Below, one piece after another: positions 31,385-41,251 of a stretch of DNA of 64,000 nucleotides. How positions within the stretch are numbered: the first letter of the stretch is position 1; each line of letters begins with the position of its first letter. The stretch lies in assembly GCA_002897615.1 (NCBI GenBank), contig BDTX01000021.1:186001-250000 (forward strand). The letters are read 5' to 3'. The stretch comes from a bacterium BMS3Bbin14. GTDB lineage: Bacteria > Desulfobacterota > Desulfobulbia > Desulfobulbales > Desulfobulbaceae. A program made the position numbers and the translations under genes. Below the pieces are notes generated by a model. That model saw only the letters and a program-made list of their open reading frames with translations, searched no databases and was not told where the DNA came from.

Positions 31385-34153
31385 TCAGTCCTGATCCGGA
31401 CCGCCGATCAATTCTTCAACGGTCCGCAACAGGGTCTCATCCTGAAAGCTCCCCTTGGTCAGGTAATAGTCAGCCCCGGCCTCAAGGCCGCGTTGCCGGT
31501 CTTCCTCGCGGTCTTTGTAGGAAACGATGATTACCGGCAGTCTCTCGAATCGTGCATCGCTGCGGATAAGGCTCACCAGCTCGATACCGTTCATCCGCGG
31601 CATGTCCACGTCCGTGACGACCAGGTCGAAATCCTCATTGCGGAGGGCGTTCAAGCCATCCTTTCCATCTACCGCCGTCTTCACCTCATACCCCTTGACG
31701 GCCAGCATCTTCCTTTCCACCTCCCGGACGGTGATGGAGTCATCAACCACCAATATCCGCTTTAAGCGGCGTCCATCCATGATATCTTCACCGCCTATAC
31801 GATGCAGCCGGTTGCCGTAAATCAGGTAATCAACGGAGTGAACCATGTCTTCCACGTCGACAATCAATACCGGCGTTCCGTTCTCAAGAATAGCCACTGC
31901 ACTGATATCCTGAACTTTTTTCAACCTCCGGTCCAGCGGCTGGACTACCAGGTCGCGAATTTCCAGAAAACGGTCAACGATCAGACCGTATCGGTTATAG
32001 CGGTCACTGACAATAACAATGGGCAGTTCATCTCGTTCATTTTCCGGAGCCTCTGCCAACCGTTTCTCCAGGACCTGTCGCGCTGATATCAGCCCGACCC
32101 GTTCCCGGTTGAAGGTTACATACTGTCGTCCCTCGACCTCCTTGATCTCACCCTGAACCCTGATGACGTGATCTATGGCCACCAGTGGAAAGGCATAGAC
32201 CTCGTCACAGATTTCAACCAGCAGGGAGCGCATAACTGAAAGGGTCAGAGGCAGCTGCATTTCAAAGGTAGTGCCGGCGCCCGGCTTGGTGCTGATTCGG
32301 ACCAGGCCCCGGACCTCGTGTACCGCACTGTGTACCACATCAAGGCCGACGCCCCGTCCGGACACCTTGCTCACGGTGTCCCGGGTACTGAAGTTTGGCA
32401 GGAAAAGAAAATCAAGCAACTCCGTCTCTCTCAAGTCCCGGGCCATCTCTTCGTCAATCATTTTTTTGTCGATGACCTTGCGGCGTAATTTTTCAATATC
32501 AATGCCGTAACCGTCGTCACTGACCACGATGTTGAGCATGCCGGCACTATGCCGGGCTTCGAGACGGATGAGTGCTTTTTCCGGTTTGCCGGCCCGCAGC
32601 CGCTCCGGCGGCGATTCAACGCCATGGTCAATGGCGTTTCTGAGCAGATGGTTCAGGGGGGCCTCTATTTTATCAAGGATATCCCGGTCAACCAAGGTGT
32701 CACTGCCGATGATTTCAAACTCCACTTCTTTGCCCAGTTCCCGGGCAAGGTCCCGAACCATGCGGGGGAACCCACGGATTCCGTCGGCAAAGGGCCGCAT
32801 CCGGTTGGCGATTACCTCATGGTAGAGATGGTGTGAAATTTCCGTGGCACGCCGGGCATGATCCTCAATCTCGGCCTGGTACTCATTCACCAGGCTGCGG
32901 CAGATATCCATCCGGGCAAGCAGATCGTGGAGGTCGTTATTGCTTAATCCCTCCGCCGCCGGGGCGGACGCCCGGACTTTATCCAGATAGCTGTTCAGCC
33001 GGCGGTAGACATCGTCCTGCCGGCGTTTGAGTTTCAGTACCTTATGGGCAAAGGCCGGCAGCCACCGGGATTCCACCTGGACTTCTCCGGCAAAGCCCAT
33101 CAGACGGTTCATGCCCTCGGCCGATACCCGCAAGGCCCGGTCGACCGCTTTTGCCTCTTCCGGCGGCGGCATTTCCGGTTTTATCTTTACCTGTTCCCGG
33201 GGTTGAGGCGGCGGCGGGGACGCGGCCGCAACCTCTTGCCCCGTTGAGATGGACTTGCAGGCCGTTACCAGGGAAGCGATTGCCTTTTCCCGGCCCTTGA
33301 GCCAGGCGATTGCTTCATTTTCATCTTGCCGGGCCAAATCTGTCAGCAGGTCCACGCCTTTGAGCAAGATGTCGATATGGTCCCGGCCCAGAAGAATGTC
33401 GCCTTTTTGGGCTGCGACAAAGACATCCTCCATGGCATGGGCCAGTTCGACCACGACCGGCAGGTCGACAATCCGCGCTGCACCCTTGATGGAATGGGCC
33501 GCCCGCATGAGCGAGGCCAGGACCTCCGGATCGGTCGGCTTGCGCTCCAGGGAGAGCAGGTTGTCCGAGAGGGTGGCGCAGTGACTTTCCGCCTCCTGCC
33601 GGAAAAGATCCATCATGGACATGGAACTCAGGTCAGCCGGACTTTGCCGGGCGGTTTTCTTTTCGGGTGCGGGGGAGGGCGGCGGCACGGTCCGGATGTC
33701 AGGAGGTGCTTCCTTTCCGGCGGCGGATTTTTTCCCGCCACCGGCGGCCAGGGTTTTAAAATCAGCGACCAGGGTGTTGATGGCCGTACTCTGGCCGGCA
33801 AGCCAGGCCGTCATTTTATCCTCGGCCACGCGGCCGATGCCGTCAAGCATGTCCATGCCCTGCAGCAGGAGATCAATATCCTCCCGGCCCAGGACCAGTT
33901 TGCCGTCCTGGGCCGCGACAAAGACATCCTCCATGGCATGGGCCAGTTCAACCACGACCGGCAGGTCGACAATCCGCGCCGCGCCCTTGATGGAATGGGC
34001 CGCCCGCATGAGCGAGGCCAGGACCTCCGGATCGGTCGGCTTGCGCTCCAGGGAGAGCAGGTTGTCCGAGAGGGCGGCGCAGTGACTTTCTGCCTCCTGC
34101 CGGAAAAGATCCATCATGGACATGGAACTCAGGTCGTTACCCTTGTCGGTCAT
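31385..34153 (-). CDS. wspE: CheA-type hybrid histidine kinase with two Hpt domains and a receiver (WspE)
   Basis: A 922-residue kinase, longer than usual because the N-terminal Hpt domain is duplicated. The two copies have near-identical sequence, with phosphorylatable His53 and His220, each in AAHSIKGAARIVDL. A dimerisation region, the ATPase domain (NHLLRNAIDHGVE, GYGIDIEKLRRK, SGRGVGLDVV), a CheW-like domain and a C-terminal receiver (ILVVDDSITVRE ... VVTDVDMPRMNG) follow. It should phosphorylate WspR and WspF on input from WspA. The ATG overlaps the wspD stop by four bases. Confidence 0.93.
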   Translation of the reverse strand: MTDKGNDLSSMSMMDLFRQEAESHCAALSDNLLSLERKPTDPEVLASLMRAAHSIKGAARIVDLPVVVELAHAMEDVFVAAQDGKLVLGREDIDLLLQGMDMLDGIGRVAEDKMTAWLAGQSTAINTLVADFKTLAAGGGKKSAAGKEAPPDIRTVPPPSPAPEKKTARQSPADLSSMSMMDLFRQEAESHCATLSDNLLSLERKPTDPEVLASLMRAAHSIKGAARIVDLPVVVELAHAMEDVFVAAQKGDILLGRDHIDILLKGVDLLTDLARQDENEAIAWLKGREKAIASLVTACKSISTGQEVAAASPPPPQPREQVKIKPEMPPPEEAKAVDRALRVSAEGMNRLMGFAGEVQVESRWLPAFAHKVLKLKRRQDDVYRRLNSYLDKVRASAPAAEGLSNNDLHDLLARMDICRSLVNEYQAEIEDHARRATEISHHLYHEVIANRMRPFADGIRGFPRMVRDLARELGKEVEFEIIGSDTLVDRDILDKIEAPLNHLLRNAIDHGVESPPERLRAGKPEKALIRLEARHSAGMLNIVVSDDGYGIDIEKLRRKVIDKKMIDEEMARDLRETELLDFLFLPNFSTRDTVSKVSGRGVGLDVVHSAVHEVRGLVRISTKPGAGTTFEMQLPLTLSVMRSLLVEICDEVYAFPLVAIDHVIRVQGEIKEVEGRQYVTFNRERVGLISARQVLEKRLAEAPENERDELPIVIVSDRYNRYGLIVDRFLEIRDLVVQPLDRRLKKVQDISAVAILENGTPVLIVDVEDMVHSVDYLIYGNRLHRIGGEDIMDGRRLKRILVVDDSITVREVERKMLAVKGYEVKTAVDGKDGLNALRNEDFDLVVTDVDMPRMNGIELVSLIRSDARFERLPVIIVSYKDREEDRQRGLEAGADYYLTKGSFQDETLLRTVEELIGGPDQD
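33408..34136 (-). repeat. Direct repeat coding the two Hpt domains of WspE
   Basis: About 229 bp near 33408-33636 recur at 33909-34137 with few differences, 501 bp (167 codons) apart. This is a recent in-frame duplication inside wspE. Confidence 0.9.
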
Positions 34154-34845
34154 GAGAGATTCCTCATCAAGGTCTTGAAAAGGGCATGGTCGTCAAGCAG
34201 GCCGACATCAATATCCGGCAGGGAAAGAATTCCCTTGGTAAAAGCAGCCCTTGATCCGGAGACGGTAACCGGCAGCTTTTGCAGCGTCCCTTCGGCATAG
34301 CGGAAGGTCCCCCGCACCTCGGTCACCGGGAAGACGATCCGTTCATCCTCCCGGCCCGCCACGATCAGCCGTTCAGGGGAAATATAATTTTTTTCCTCCC
34401 TGTTTTTTTTAAAGCGCTCGATGTTCAGCAGCGCTCCTATTGAAAAACAGAGTTCCAGTTTACCGCGGATGTTGACAATTCCTCTCAGGATGGCATTGCT
34501 GCGGTGAGGAAGGCTGTGAATGATATGCATATCAACGATTTCCTGGATGAGTCTGGCTGGCAGGGCCAGCCACTCGCCGCCGGTCCGGAAAACAAAAGCA
34601 GAGTGAATGTTTGCCTCTTTTACCGCCGCCGCCCTGGCCAGGACAGAGGTCCATTCCCGCCGGTAATCGTCCGGCACCGGCCGGTCGAGCAGACGCCGGC
34701 CGGTCAGGGAATAGGTCGGGCAGTTGCGGCAATGGATGACCTCGGCCAGCTTGGGACAGCGGTCGGTCATTTTGCCCCAGACGCCGATCCTGTTCCAGCA
34801 ATCATCGATGGCTACAGGTTTTTCGGTCTTTCTCTCTTCCGGCAC
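34150..34845 (-). CDS. wspD: CheW-like scaffold with Cys-rich N terminus (WspD)
   Basis: A 231-residue coupling protein. The N-terminal ~55 residues carry a cysteine cluster (DDCWNRIG, DRCPKLAEVIHCRNCPTYSL) typical of WspD. The C-terminal CheW domain has FVFRTGGEWLALPARLIQEI, ILRGIVNIRGKLELCFSIGA and VFPVTEVRGTFR. It links receptor and kinase. The GTG start at 34845 follows AGGAGG at about ten bases. It overlaps wspE and lies five bases from the wspC stop. Confidence 0.88.
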   Translation of the reverse strand: MPEERKTEKPVAIDDCWNRIGVWGKMTDRCPKLAEVIHCRNCPTYSLTGRRLLDRPVPDDYRREWTSVLARAAAVKEANIHSAFVFRTGGEWLALPARLIQEIVDMHIIHSLPHRSNAILRGIVNIRGKLELCFSIGALLNIERFKKNREEKNYISPERLIVAGREDERIVFPVTEVRGTFRYAEGTLQKLPVTVSGSRAAFTKGILSLPDIDVGLLDDHALFKTLMRNLS

Positions 34846-34850
34846 CGGTG

Positions 34851-36089
34851 CTATCCTCCTTCCTGAAGTCTTTTGGCCCGCCGCTTGTAATTCGCAGCCC
34901 CGGCACTATCTCCGGCCCGTTCCGCCAACAGCGACAACTGCAGCAAACTCTCCACATGTCCGGGGTCAAGATAAACCGCTTTGCGGAAAAGTTTCAGGGC
35001 CTCCGCCGACTGTCCCCCGCTGTCGCGGATAACGCCGAGGAGATAATACCAACGGGCCGAGGGGTCGTGTTCCCGCAGGTACTGTTCACTGCGCCGGGCC
35101 GCCTCTGTCAGCTTACCCTCGTCGGCCAATTGCCGGACAAGGTTGAATTCTTCATCTTTGCCGGATGGCCTGGCAGCGGGCCGGTTAAAGACGGACTTCG
35201 ATTTTCTGACGGCCGGCAGCGATGGTGCCAATAGGCTGTCTTCACCTGTGTTGTCCAAAATTTCCTCTTGCCGGGCGGCCGCGGCTGCAGCAGATTCTTT
35301 TTTATAAAAGGCGAAGGCCTTGGAGCGGGCGGCGGCAACGAATTGGCCCCCAAAAAACAGGCCGGATTCCGCATGTCCCGTGAAGAGAAGTCCTTCGGGC
35401 ATGAGTATGTGGTAAAGGGCTGATATTGCCTGGCGTTGAGCCTCTTCACAGAAATAGATCAGGACGTTGCGGCAGAAAACGACATCGTAACGGCCCAGGC
35501 CTTTCATAAAGGCCGGGTGCAGGATATTACCCTTCAGGAAACGGACTTTTTCGCGAACCGTTTTGTCCAGCTCAAAACCTTTGTCCGTTTTATGGAAAAA
35601 CCGCTGCCGGAAGGCAAGATCCCTTGAGCGGAAGGAATTTTCTCTATACACCGCCCGCCGGGCAAGGGCCAGCACCCGTTCGCTGACATCAACGGCGTCA
35701 ATATAAAAACATGATGGCGGCAGCCCCGTCTGCAACAGGGCCATGGCGATGGAGTAGGGCTCCTCGCCGGTTGAACACGGCAGGCTCAGGATGCGGAAGA
35801 CATATTGTTGCTGGAATTTCCCGGATTTCAGGACATGTTCGCCGAGGAGAGTGAAGGGGGCCTGGTCCCGGAAAAACCAGGTTTCAGGAATAACGATCTC
35901 CTCGATCAGCTGCCGCAATTCCACGGTCGAGGCCGAGAATTTTTCGGCATAGGCGTCAACCTCGGCGATTCCCAAAGCCTTCATGCGGCTGTTGACGGCT
36001 CTTTCAAAGGTTGAGTCGCCAATGGTCGTGATCGCCAAACCGATCGACCGCTCAAGGGAATCGACTATTTTCTTTTTAGCTGATTTCAT
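34851..36089 (-). CDS. wspC: CheR methyltransferase with TPR repeats (WspC)
   Basis: A SAM-dependent glutamyl methyltransferase acting on the WspA receptor. The N-terminal all-alpha CheR domain starts near MKSAKKKIVDSLERSIGL. The SAM domain has EEIVIPETWFFRDQAPF, LSLPCSTGEEPYSIAMAL, DAVDVSERVL, VVFCRNVLIYF and TGHAESG. After a ~60-residue linker come TPR-like helices (EGKLTEAARRSEQYLREH, LLGVIRDSGGQSAEALKLF). The ATG at 36089 was chosen because the CheR domain starts there. A TTG at 36224, overlapping the wspB stop, would add 45 residues with no family match. Confidence 0.88.
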   Translation of the reverse strand: MKSAKKKIVDSLERSIGLAITTIGDSTFERAVNSRMKALGIAEVDAYAEKFSASTVELRQLIEEIVIPETWFFRDQAPFTLLGEHVLKSGKFQQQYVFRILSLPCSTGEEPYSIAMALLQTGLPPSCFYIDAVDVSERVLALARRAVYRENSFRSRDLAFRQRFFHKTDKGFELDKTVREKVRFLKGNILHPAFMKGLGRYDVVFCRNVLIYFCEEAQRQAISALYHILMPEGLLFTGHAESGLFFGGQFVAAARSKAFAFYKKESAAAAAARQEEILDNTGEDSLLAPSLPAVRKSKSVFNRPAARPSGKDEEFNLVRQLADEGKLTEAARRSEQYLREHDPSARWYYLLGVIRDSGGQSAEALKLFRKAVYLDPGHVESLLQLSLLAERAGDSAGAANYKRRAKRLQEGG

Positions 36090-36220
36090 GCAAACATGGT
36101 TGATGCAATCTTGTCGAACAGCCGGTGTTTCTTGGGTGAAAAAGCAGATATCTTCATGCCCCGAGGTGAGTTTATCCGTCATGGAATTGTCATTGGAAAT
36201 GAGCGCAACCCTTATTGGTG

Positions 36221-36670
36221 TCAATCCTTAAAAAGTTCGCGGACAACATTTTTCGGAATGATACCCCGCAGATCGAACCTTTGTATTATTTCATCGTTGC
36301 CGGACCCGGCGGCAGACGAATTCAAGGCCTCGTCAATCAGGATTCCCGACGACCCGAGATCCGTATGGCCGCTCTTGACGACATCGGTCACCCGTTCGGC
36401 GATCAGGCCGACCAGTTTTTCCCGCCCAGCAGCCAGGGGATAGCGCACCAGAATAATCCGGGTGCTGTATAAATGTTTGCAGGGTGTGCCATCGGCAAGG
36501 GCGCAGAGGTCAAAAACCGGCACCGGCTCGCCGCGGTAGTTGATGATTCCGGCCATATAGGCCGGGGCTGCCGTGATTTTTTTAGGTATGACGAGAGGAA
36601 TGATCTCAACCACGTCTCGCGAATCCAGGGCATACCGACCATCGCTGGTCTCGAAAAGCAGAAGCAGCAT
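36221..36670 (-). CDS. wspB: CheW-like coupling protein (WspB)
   Basis: A 149-residue single-domain CheW protein with YALDSRDVVEIIPLV, YMAGIINYRGEPVPVFDLCAL and LVGLIAERVTDVV. It couples the WspA receptor to the WspE kinase. The start ATG 36670 is six bases after the wspA stop, so translation is probably coupled. A clear ribosome-binding site is not seen. Confidence 0.88.
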   Translation of the reverse strand: MLLLLFETSDGRYALDSRDVVEIIPLVIPKKITAAPAYMAGIINYRGEPVPVFDLCALADGTPCKHLYSTRIILVRYPLAAGREKLVGLIAERVTDVVKSGHTDLGSSGILIDEALNSSAAGSGNDEIIQRFDLRGIIPKNVVRELFKD

Positions 36671-36676
36671 ATCGTT

Positions 36677-38317
36677 TTATGTTACCTTGAAGCGGGAAAT
36701 CGCTTTCTGTAAACTCTGGGCGGCCTGTTGCAGCCGTTCAATGGTTATGTTCATCTGACCGATGGATTCCGCTGACTGCTGGGCCGCGCTATTCAGCTGA
36801 TTAGTGGCGTCACTGATTTGTCTCGCTCCCTGTGACTGGGCCTCAATGCCTTCGCTGATCACCTTCACCTGAGGTCTGAGTACCTCGACCTGCTCAATAA
36901 CGCCTTGCAGCCGTTCGCTGCCGTCACGGATGTTCGTGACGCTGACGCGTACATCTTTCGCGAACTTGTCAATGCCCATCACTGCCGAGGAGACGGCAGA
37001 CTGTACTCCCTGGACCATCTGTTCAATATCATAGGTGGCCACGGCGGTCTGATCCGCCAGCCGGCGGATCTCCGTGGCCACTACGGAAAATCCGCTGCCA
37101 TACTCACCGGCTTTTTCCGCTTCGATAGCGGCATTCAGGGAAAGCAGGTTGGTTTGGTCGGCCAACTTATTAATGGTTTTGACCACCCCGGCAATATCGC
37201 CGGCCTTTTCGCTCAAAACCGACAATTTGTCGACAATAGCGCCGGTTGCCTCTTCCATTCGCACCATGGTCTGGTCAATGTGCTCCAGCCCTGCATGACC
37301 ATCTTCCGCGGCAAAGGCGGCATTTTTGGTCAGGCTGTTTACCCGCTTCATGGTTGTCATTAAGTTCGCCGAAGTGGCGGCAATCTGATTGGTTGAAGCC
37401 GCAATTTCACTGGCGGTGGCCGCATGTTCATTGGCTGTTGCTTCCTGCTGCCTGCTGCTGGCCGCAATCTCGGTTATGGAACTGGTGACCTGAATTCCGG
37501 CCCTCTGAATCTGGGCGATCAACTCTTCGAGATAACCTGCCATCCGGTTGAAGCCGTCAATCAGGACACCAAACTCATTTCGGGCGTCATAGTCAAGTTT
37601 TTGCGTCAGATCGCCCTGCATCATGATATCCAGGGCCTTCTGCATCCGGACCAGGGGCTCGTCTATGCTGCGCATCAGGAAGAAACCGGCAATGATGGAG
37701 ATAATGATGCCAAAAAGAATGGTGGCGGCAAAGGCCGCCTGTGAAATAACAAATCGTTTTTCAGCCCGGTCATATTCGTTTTTGACCCCATTAATCCTCC
37801 CCACGATCAACGAGTTGATTGTCTTTTCAAAATTTTTCTGAAAGGGTTCCAGGCGATCGGCGAATAAGCTGTCCAGCTTATTCACATTATTTTGTTGCAG
37901 GACCGTGAGCAGGTCACCGGTCAGGACCTTGGCTTTGATTATCAAGGGCCGGGCGGTTGAGAGCCACTTGTTGTCACCCTGCCCGCTGTTTCCATTGCCG
38001 GCCAGCAGCGAAGCCACATTTTTTTCCAGGAGTGTCTTGGCCCGCGCAACCTTGACGGCTGCCTGTTTCGAGGTTATCTGCTCGTACAGCACTCTTTCCG
38101 CAGTATCGGCCACGGAGAACTTGAACAGGTCATTGATTTTACGCAGTTCCTCCATGGGCTTGACATGGTTGTTATAGACGGTGGACAAAGATTGCTTCGT
38201 AGCCCGCATGCCAAGAAGACCGCCGGTTCCTGACACAACAATAAACAACAGCAGGCAAAAGATAAAACCAAGCAGGCGCCATCGAACACTTAAATTTCGG
38301 ATAAAATGAGTCGCCAT
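36677..38317 (-). CDS. wspA: Methyl-accepting chemotaxis protein (WspA-like surface sensor)
   Basis: A 546-residue transmembrane receptor. A first membrane helix (~14-36) is followed by a periplasmic four-helix sensor domain (~37-185), a second membrane helix (~190-213), HAMP, and a long coiled-coil signalling domain. The hairpin tip reads [34 protein letters not shown] (written here across residues ~395-428). It starts the Wsp operon. AGGGGAA precedes ATG 38317. No terminal NWETF-type pentapeptide is present, which fits WspC being tethered through its TPRs. Confidence 0.9.
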   Translation of the reverse strand: MATHFIRNLSVRWRLLGFIFCLLLFIVVSGTGGLLGMRATKQSLSTVYNNHVKPMEELRKINDLFKFSVADTAERVLYEQITSKQAAVKVARAKTLLEKNVASLLAGNGNSGQGDNKWLSTARPLIIKAKVLTGDLLTVLQQNNVNKLDSLFADRLEPFQKNFEKTINSLIVGRINGVKNEYDRAEKRFVISQAAFAATILFGIIISIIAGFFLMRSIDEPLVRMQKALDIMMQGDLTQKLDYDARNEFGVLIDGFNRMAGYLEELIAQIQRAGIQVTSSITEIAASSRQQEATANEHAATASEIAASTNQIAATSANLMTTMKRVNSLTKNAAFAAEDGHAGLEHIDQTMVRMEEATGAIVDKLSVLSEKAGDIAGVVKTINKLADQTNLLSLNAAIEAEKAGEYGSGFSVVATEIRRLADQTAVATYDIEQMVQGVQSAVSSAVMGIDKFAKDVRVSVTNIRDGSERLQGVIEQVEVLRPQVKVISEGIEAQSQGARQISDATNQLNSAAQQSAESIGQMNITIERLQQAAQSLQKAISRFKVT

Positions 38318-38629
38318 TGTTTCCCCTTTTTAATAAAGTTAAATGGATGTGGCGGAATCGGCAAAAAAACCATTTCTGAACGGATATTATCAAGCGGGGG
38401 AAGGAAGGCCACGCCTTCCCCGCCTCTATGTCACCATCCTGTCCGGAGCCTTCGCGGACAATATGTTGGCCGAAGGCATGAGGGCGGGTTGCAGTTTTAA
38501 GGTTTGCCGGGGAACGACAGTCAAGTTCAACGGCAAACTGCCCCATATTTCCCTATCATACCAATTATCTCTATTGCAAACAAATTTTTAAAGCACGGAT
38601 GCCATATTTTATAAGTGCTTCTGTTTTAA

Positions 38630-38750
38630 CCAGGATCTGTGACGGCTTGAGGTAATATTTCAGGCAATATGTGGAAATCAGTGCATTGTTGCCGAATTAA
38701 CTATTTTCTGGGCCGCACCGCGCCGCCCTGCGGGGCGTTCGAGAGCGGGG
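38630..38750 (-). mobile_element. Family 1 MITE-like element, copy 5 (short form)
   Basis: The left end CCAGGATCTGTGACGGCTTG and an intact GAGGTAATATTTCAGGCAAT core are present. The right end decays after CGCCGCCCTGCGGGGCGTTC, so the exact boundary and target duplication are not clear. It lies between wspA and hairpin element E. Confidence 0.75.
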
Positions 38751-38812
38751 GCATGGCGGCACGTAACTGGTCACAGGGTGTGAAACTCTGTGCTATTCCT
38801 TACATCCAACCT

Positions 38813-38924
38813 GTAAGCCTGCCACAGGCGCCACAGATTTACGTAGTCGCTTCCGTTCGCTATAGCCCCCCCTCTATGCGGGCGGGAGTGACCGCGTGAA
38901 GATGGGGTGCCTGCGACGGCTTAC
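38813..38924. repeat. Family 2 GTAA-hairpin element E
   Basis: A 112-nt hairpin from GTAAGCC to GGCTTAC. It has an inner stem (ACGTAGTCGCTTCCG with CGGGAGTGACCGCGT) and a loop with CTATAGCCCCCCCTCTATG. It is in the opposite orientation to element C and closely related to it. The sequence outside its left end (38779-38812) also resembles the flank of element C. With MITE copy 5 it accounts for most of the 38318-39066 gap, where I see no gene. Confidence 0.8.
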
Positions 38925-39066
38925 GGCGGCACGGCAATGAACTTGCCGCCGCCCCGGGATTGAGTTATCTTGTCAAGGGTAGCAGGACGTTCAGCAAGGA
39001 CCTGGGTTCACTGCCCTTGAGCGGAATTCTCAGGTGCAAAATCCGACTGCGGACAAGAGAAAAAGT

Positions 39067-39687
39067 ATGGTAGAGAAAGAGGAGCGATTCAATAGTATCA
39101 GCCACCTCGTTGGCGCGACGGCAGCGCTTGCCGGGCTGGTGGTCCTGGTGGTCCTGGCGTCGCGTCGCGGCGATCCGTGGGAGATTGTCAGTTTCAGTAT
39201 CTACGGGACCTCCCTCGTCCTGCTGTTTACCTTTTCAGCGCTGTATCACGGTTTGCATGGTCGGGTCAAAAAAATTTTTCGCCAGCTTGACCATCTCTCG
39301 ATCTACCTCCTGATTGCCGGGACCTACACCCCGTTCACCCTGGTTACTCTCCGGGGGGGCTGGGGCTGGTCAATATTCGGTGTCATCTGGGGGCTGGCGG
39401 TCCTGGGAATGATTGTGGATTCGTTGCCGCAAAAGGGCAGGCGCCTCCTGCCCATGGTGATTTATCTCCTGATGGGCTGGCTCGTCTTGATTGCCCTCCG
39501 GCCCCTGCTGCTGGCCTTGCCGCCGGCCGGTTTTGCCGGCCTCCTGCTGGGCGGAGTTCTGTATACGGTCGGGGTGATTTTTTACGTATTGGATAAACGG
39601 GTACGCTGTTTCCATGGCATCTGGCATCTGTTCGTCCTGGGGGGAGCTGTCAGTCACTATTTTACCGTGCTCTTTTATGTAAAGTGA
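39067..39687 (+). CDS. Hemolysin III family membrane protein
   Basis: A seven-helix integral membrane protein of about 206 residues (PAQR/HlyIII, YqfA-like). Conserved metal-site motifs are HLVGATAAL near the start, SALYHGLHGRVKK and RQLDHLSIYLLIAGTYTPF, with the HGIWHLFVLGGAVSHY pair of histidines at the end. The family has been linked to haemolysis and membrane-lipid homeostasis, but the enzymatic role is unsettled. ATG 39067 is preferred to a GTG at 39034. It converges with glnA across a bidirectional terminator. Confidence 0.88.
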   Translation: MVEKEERFNSISHLVGATAALAGLVVLVVLASRRGDPWEIVSFSIYGTSLVLLFTFSALYHGLHGRVKKIFRQLDHLSIYLLIAGTYTPFTLVTLRGGWGWSIFGVIWGLAVLGMIVDSLPQKGRRLLPMVIYLLMGWLVLIALRPLLLALPPAGFAGLLLGGVLYTVGVIFYVLDKRVRCFHGIWHLFVLGGAVSHYFTVLFYVK

Positions 39688-39714
39688 GCCGGGACCGGCA
39701 AAGGGCGGGCAAGC

Positions 39715-39753
39715 AAAAAAGCCCGCTGTCTCCTTCAAGACAGCGGGCTTTTT
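39715..39753. terminator. Bidirectional terminator between hlyIII and glnA
   Basis: GCCCGCTGTC (39721-39730) pairs with GACAGCGGGC (39739-39748). Six A before and five T after make it usable from both strands. Confidence 0.9.
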
Positions 39754-39783
39754 CACAGATTTTCCGGCAGTGGGCCGGCCGTA

Positions 39784-41112
39784 TTAGTAGTTGCTGAAAT
39801 AATTATCGATTTCCCAGTCAGTCACGGCGGTGCGGTATGCATCCCACTCTTTTTCCTTCCCTTCGATATACTTGTTAAAGATATGCTCGCCCAGGGTATC
39901 CTTGGCCAGGGGGTTTACTTTGAGCGCCTCTATGGCCTCCTGCAGGCTGGCCGGCATGCTGGCAATCCCGGCGGTATCCTTTTCCGCCTGGGTCATGGAA
40001 AAGATATTCTGGTTTACCGCAGCCGGGGCTTCCAGCTTATTCTTTATGCCGTCAAGGCCGGAGTTCAGCATCATGGCCAAGGCCAGGTAGGGGTTGCAGC
40101 TCGTATCGGGGCAGCGCACCTCGGTCCTGGTCCCCAGGCCGCGGGAAGCCGGAATCCGGACCAGGGCGGAGCGGTTGATAGCGGACCAGGCCACGTAGAC
40201 CGGGGCCTCATAACCGGGAACCAGCCGTTTGTAGGAGTTGACCAGGGGGTTGGTCACTGCGGCGAAGCCCGGGGCGTTTTTCATGATGCCGGCGATGTAG
40301 TGATAGGCCGTTTCGCTGAGCTGCAACGGACCCTTTTCGTCAAAGAAGGCATTGGTGCCGTCCAGGTTGAAGAGCGACTGATTAGTGTGCATGCCGGAGC
40401 CGTTGATGCCGAAAACCGGTTTGGGCATGAAGGTGGCATGCAGATCGTGCTTGGCCGCGATGGAACGGACAACCCATTTGAAGGTCACGGTGTTGTCGGC
40501 AGCAGTCAGGGCGTCGGTATATTTGAAGTTAATTTCATGCTGCCCCCCGGCAACCTCGTGATGGGACGCCTCGATCTCGAAACCCATGGCCTCCAGGATC
40601 TCGATGATCTCGCGGCGGCAGTCGATACCGGCGTCATCGGGATCGACACTGAAATAGCCGGCGTTATCGCTTGTCTGCGTGATGGCTTCGCCATATTCAT
40701 CCTTCTCAAACAGGAAGAACTCGCATTCCGTGCCCACGTTCATGGTATAGCCCATCTCTTTGGCTTCGGCCAGGACCCGCTTCAGGTTATTGCGCGGGCA
40801 GCCCCAAAACGGCGTGTTGTCGGATTTGTACACATCGCAGATAATCCGGGCCGCGGCAACACCATCTTTGATCCGCCAGGGCATAACAACAAAGGTGTCA
40901 TAGTCCGGTTTCAGATACATGTCCGAGGCGTCGATGCGGACAAAGCCGTCGATGGATGAGCCATCGAACATAATCTGGCCATCAAGGGCCTTGCCGATCT
41001 GGCTGCGCGGAATGGCGACATTTTTCGTAAAACCGAAGATGTCGACAAATTGCAGCCGGAAAAAGTTAACGTTTTGTGCTTCAACAATTTTCATTATCTC
41101 ATCGCGTGTCAT
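39784..41112 (-). CDS. glnA: Glutamine synthetase, type I-alpha
   Basis: Makes glutamine from glutamate, ammonia and ATP. It has 442 residues, shorter than the ~470 of the adenylylated I-beta type. Motifs are [73 protein letters not shown] and [15 protein letters not shown]. The adenylylation loop tyrosine motif of I-beta enzymes is not present, so control by GlnE is unlikely. The start is ATG 41112, with AAAGGAG upstream. It ends the amtB-glnK-glnD-glnA series on the minus strand. A TCCGATC-AG-GATCGGA palindrome (41155-41170) lies in its leader. Confidence 0.95.
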   Translation of the reverse strand: MTRDEIMKIVEAQNVNFFRLQFVDIFGFTKNVAIPRSQIGKALDGQIMFDGSSIDGFVRIDASDMYLKPDYDTFVVMPWRIKDGVAAARIICDVYKSDNTPFWGCPRNNLKRVLAEAKEMGYTMNVGTECEFFLFEKDEYGEAITQTSDNAGYFSVDPDDAGIDCRREIIEILEAMGFEIEASHHEVAGGQHEINFKYTDALTAADNTVTFKWVVRSIAAKHDLHATFMPKPVFGINGSGMHTNQSLFNLDGTNAFFDEKGPLQLSETAYHYIAGIMKNAPGFAAVTNPLVNSYKRLVPGYEAPVYVAWSAINRSALVRIPASRGLGTRTEVRCPDTSCNPYLALAMMLNSGLDGIKNKLEAPAAVNQNIFSMTQAEKDTAGIASMPASLQEAIEALKVNPLAKDTLGEHIFNKYIEGKEKEWDAYRTAVTDWEIDNYFSNY

Positions 41113-41251
41113 GTTGGGTCTCCTTTTGTGCAACGATTGAGAAGGGAATTGATCCGATCAGGATCGGAACAACTCGGTTATCGGTTATTTATTTTTTCTT
41201 GTTTACTCTTTCTTGTCCGTATCCGCATCAAAATCCTGCGCTAAAAAAATG

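Noticed and set aside
33326-34300. Plus-strand repeat-containing frame opposite wspE
   Set aside because: Its internal repeat only reflects the Hpt duplication on the coding strand.
41155-41170. TCCGATC-AG-GATCGGA as a glnA terminator
   Set aside because: No T run follows. It could be an operator, but there is no evidence for a specific regulator.
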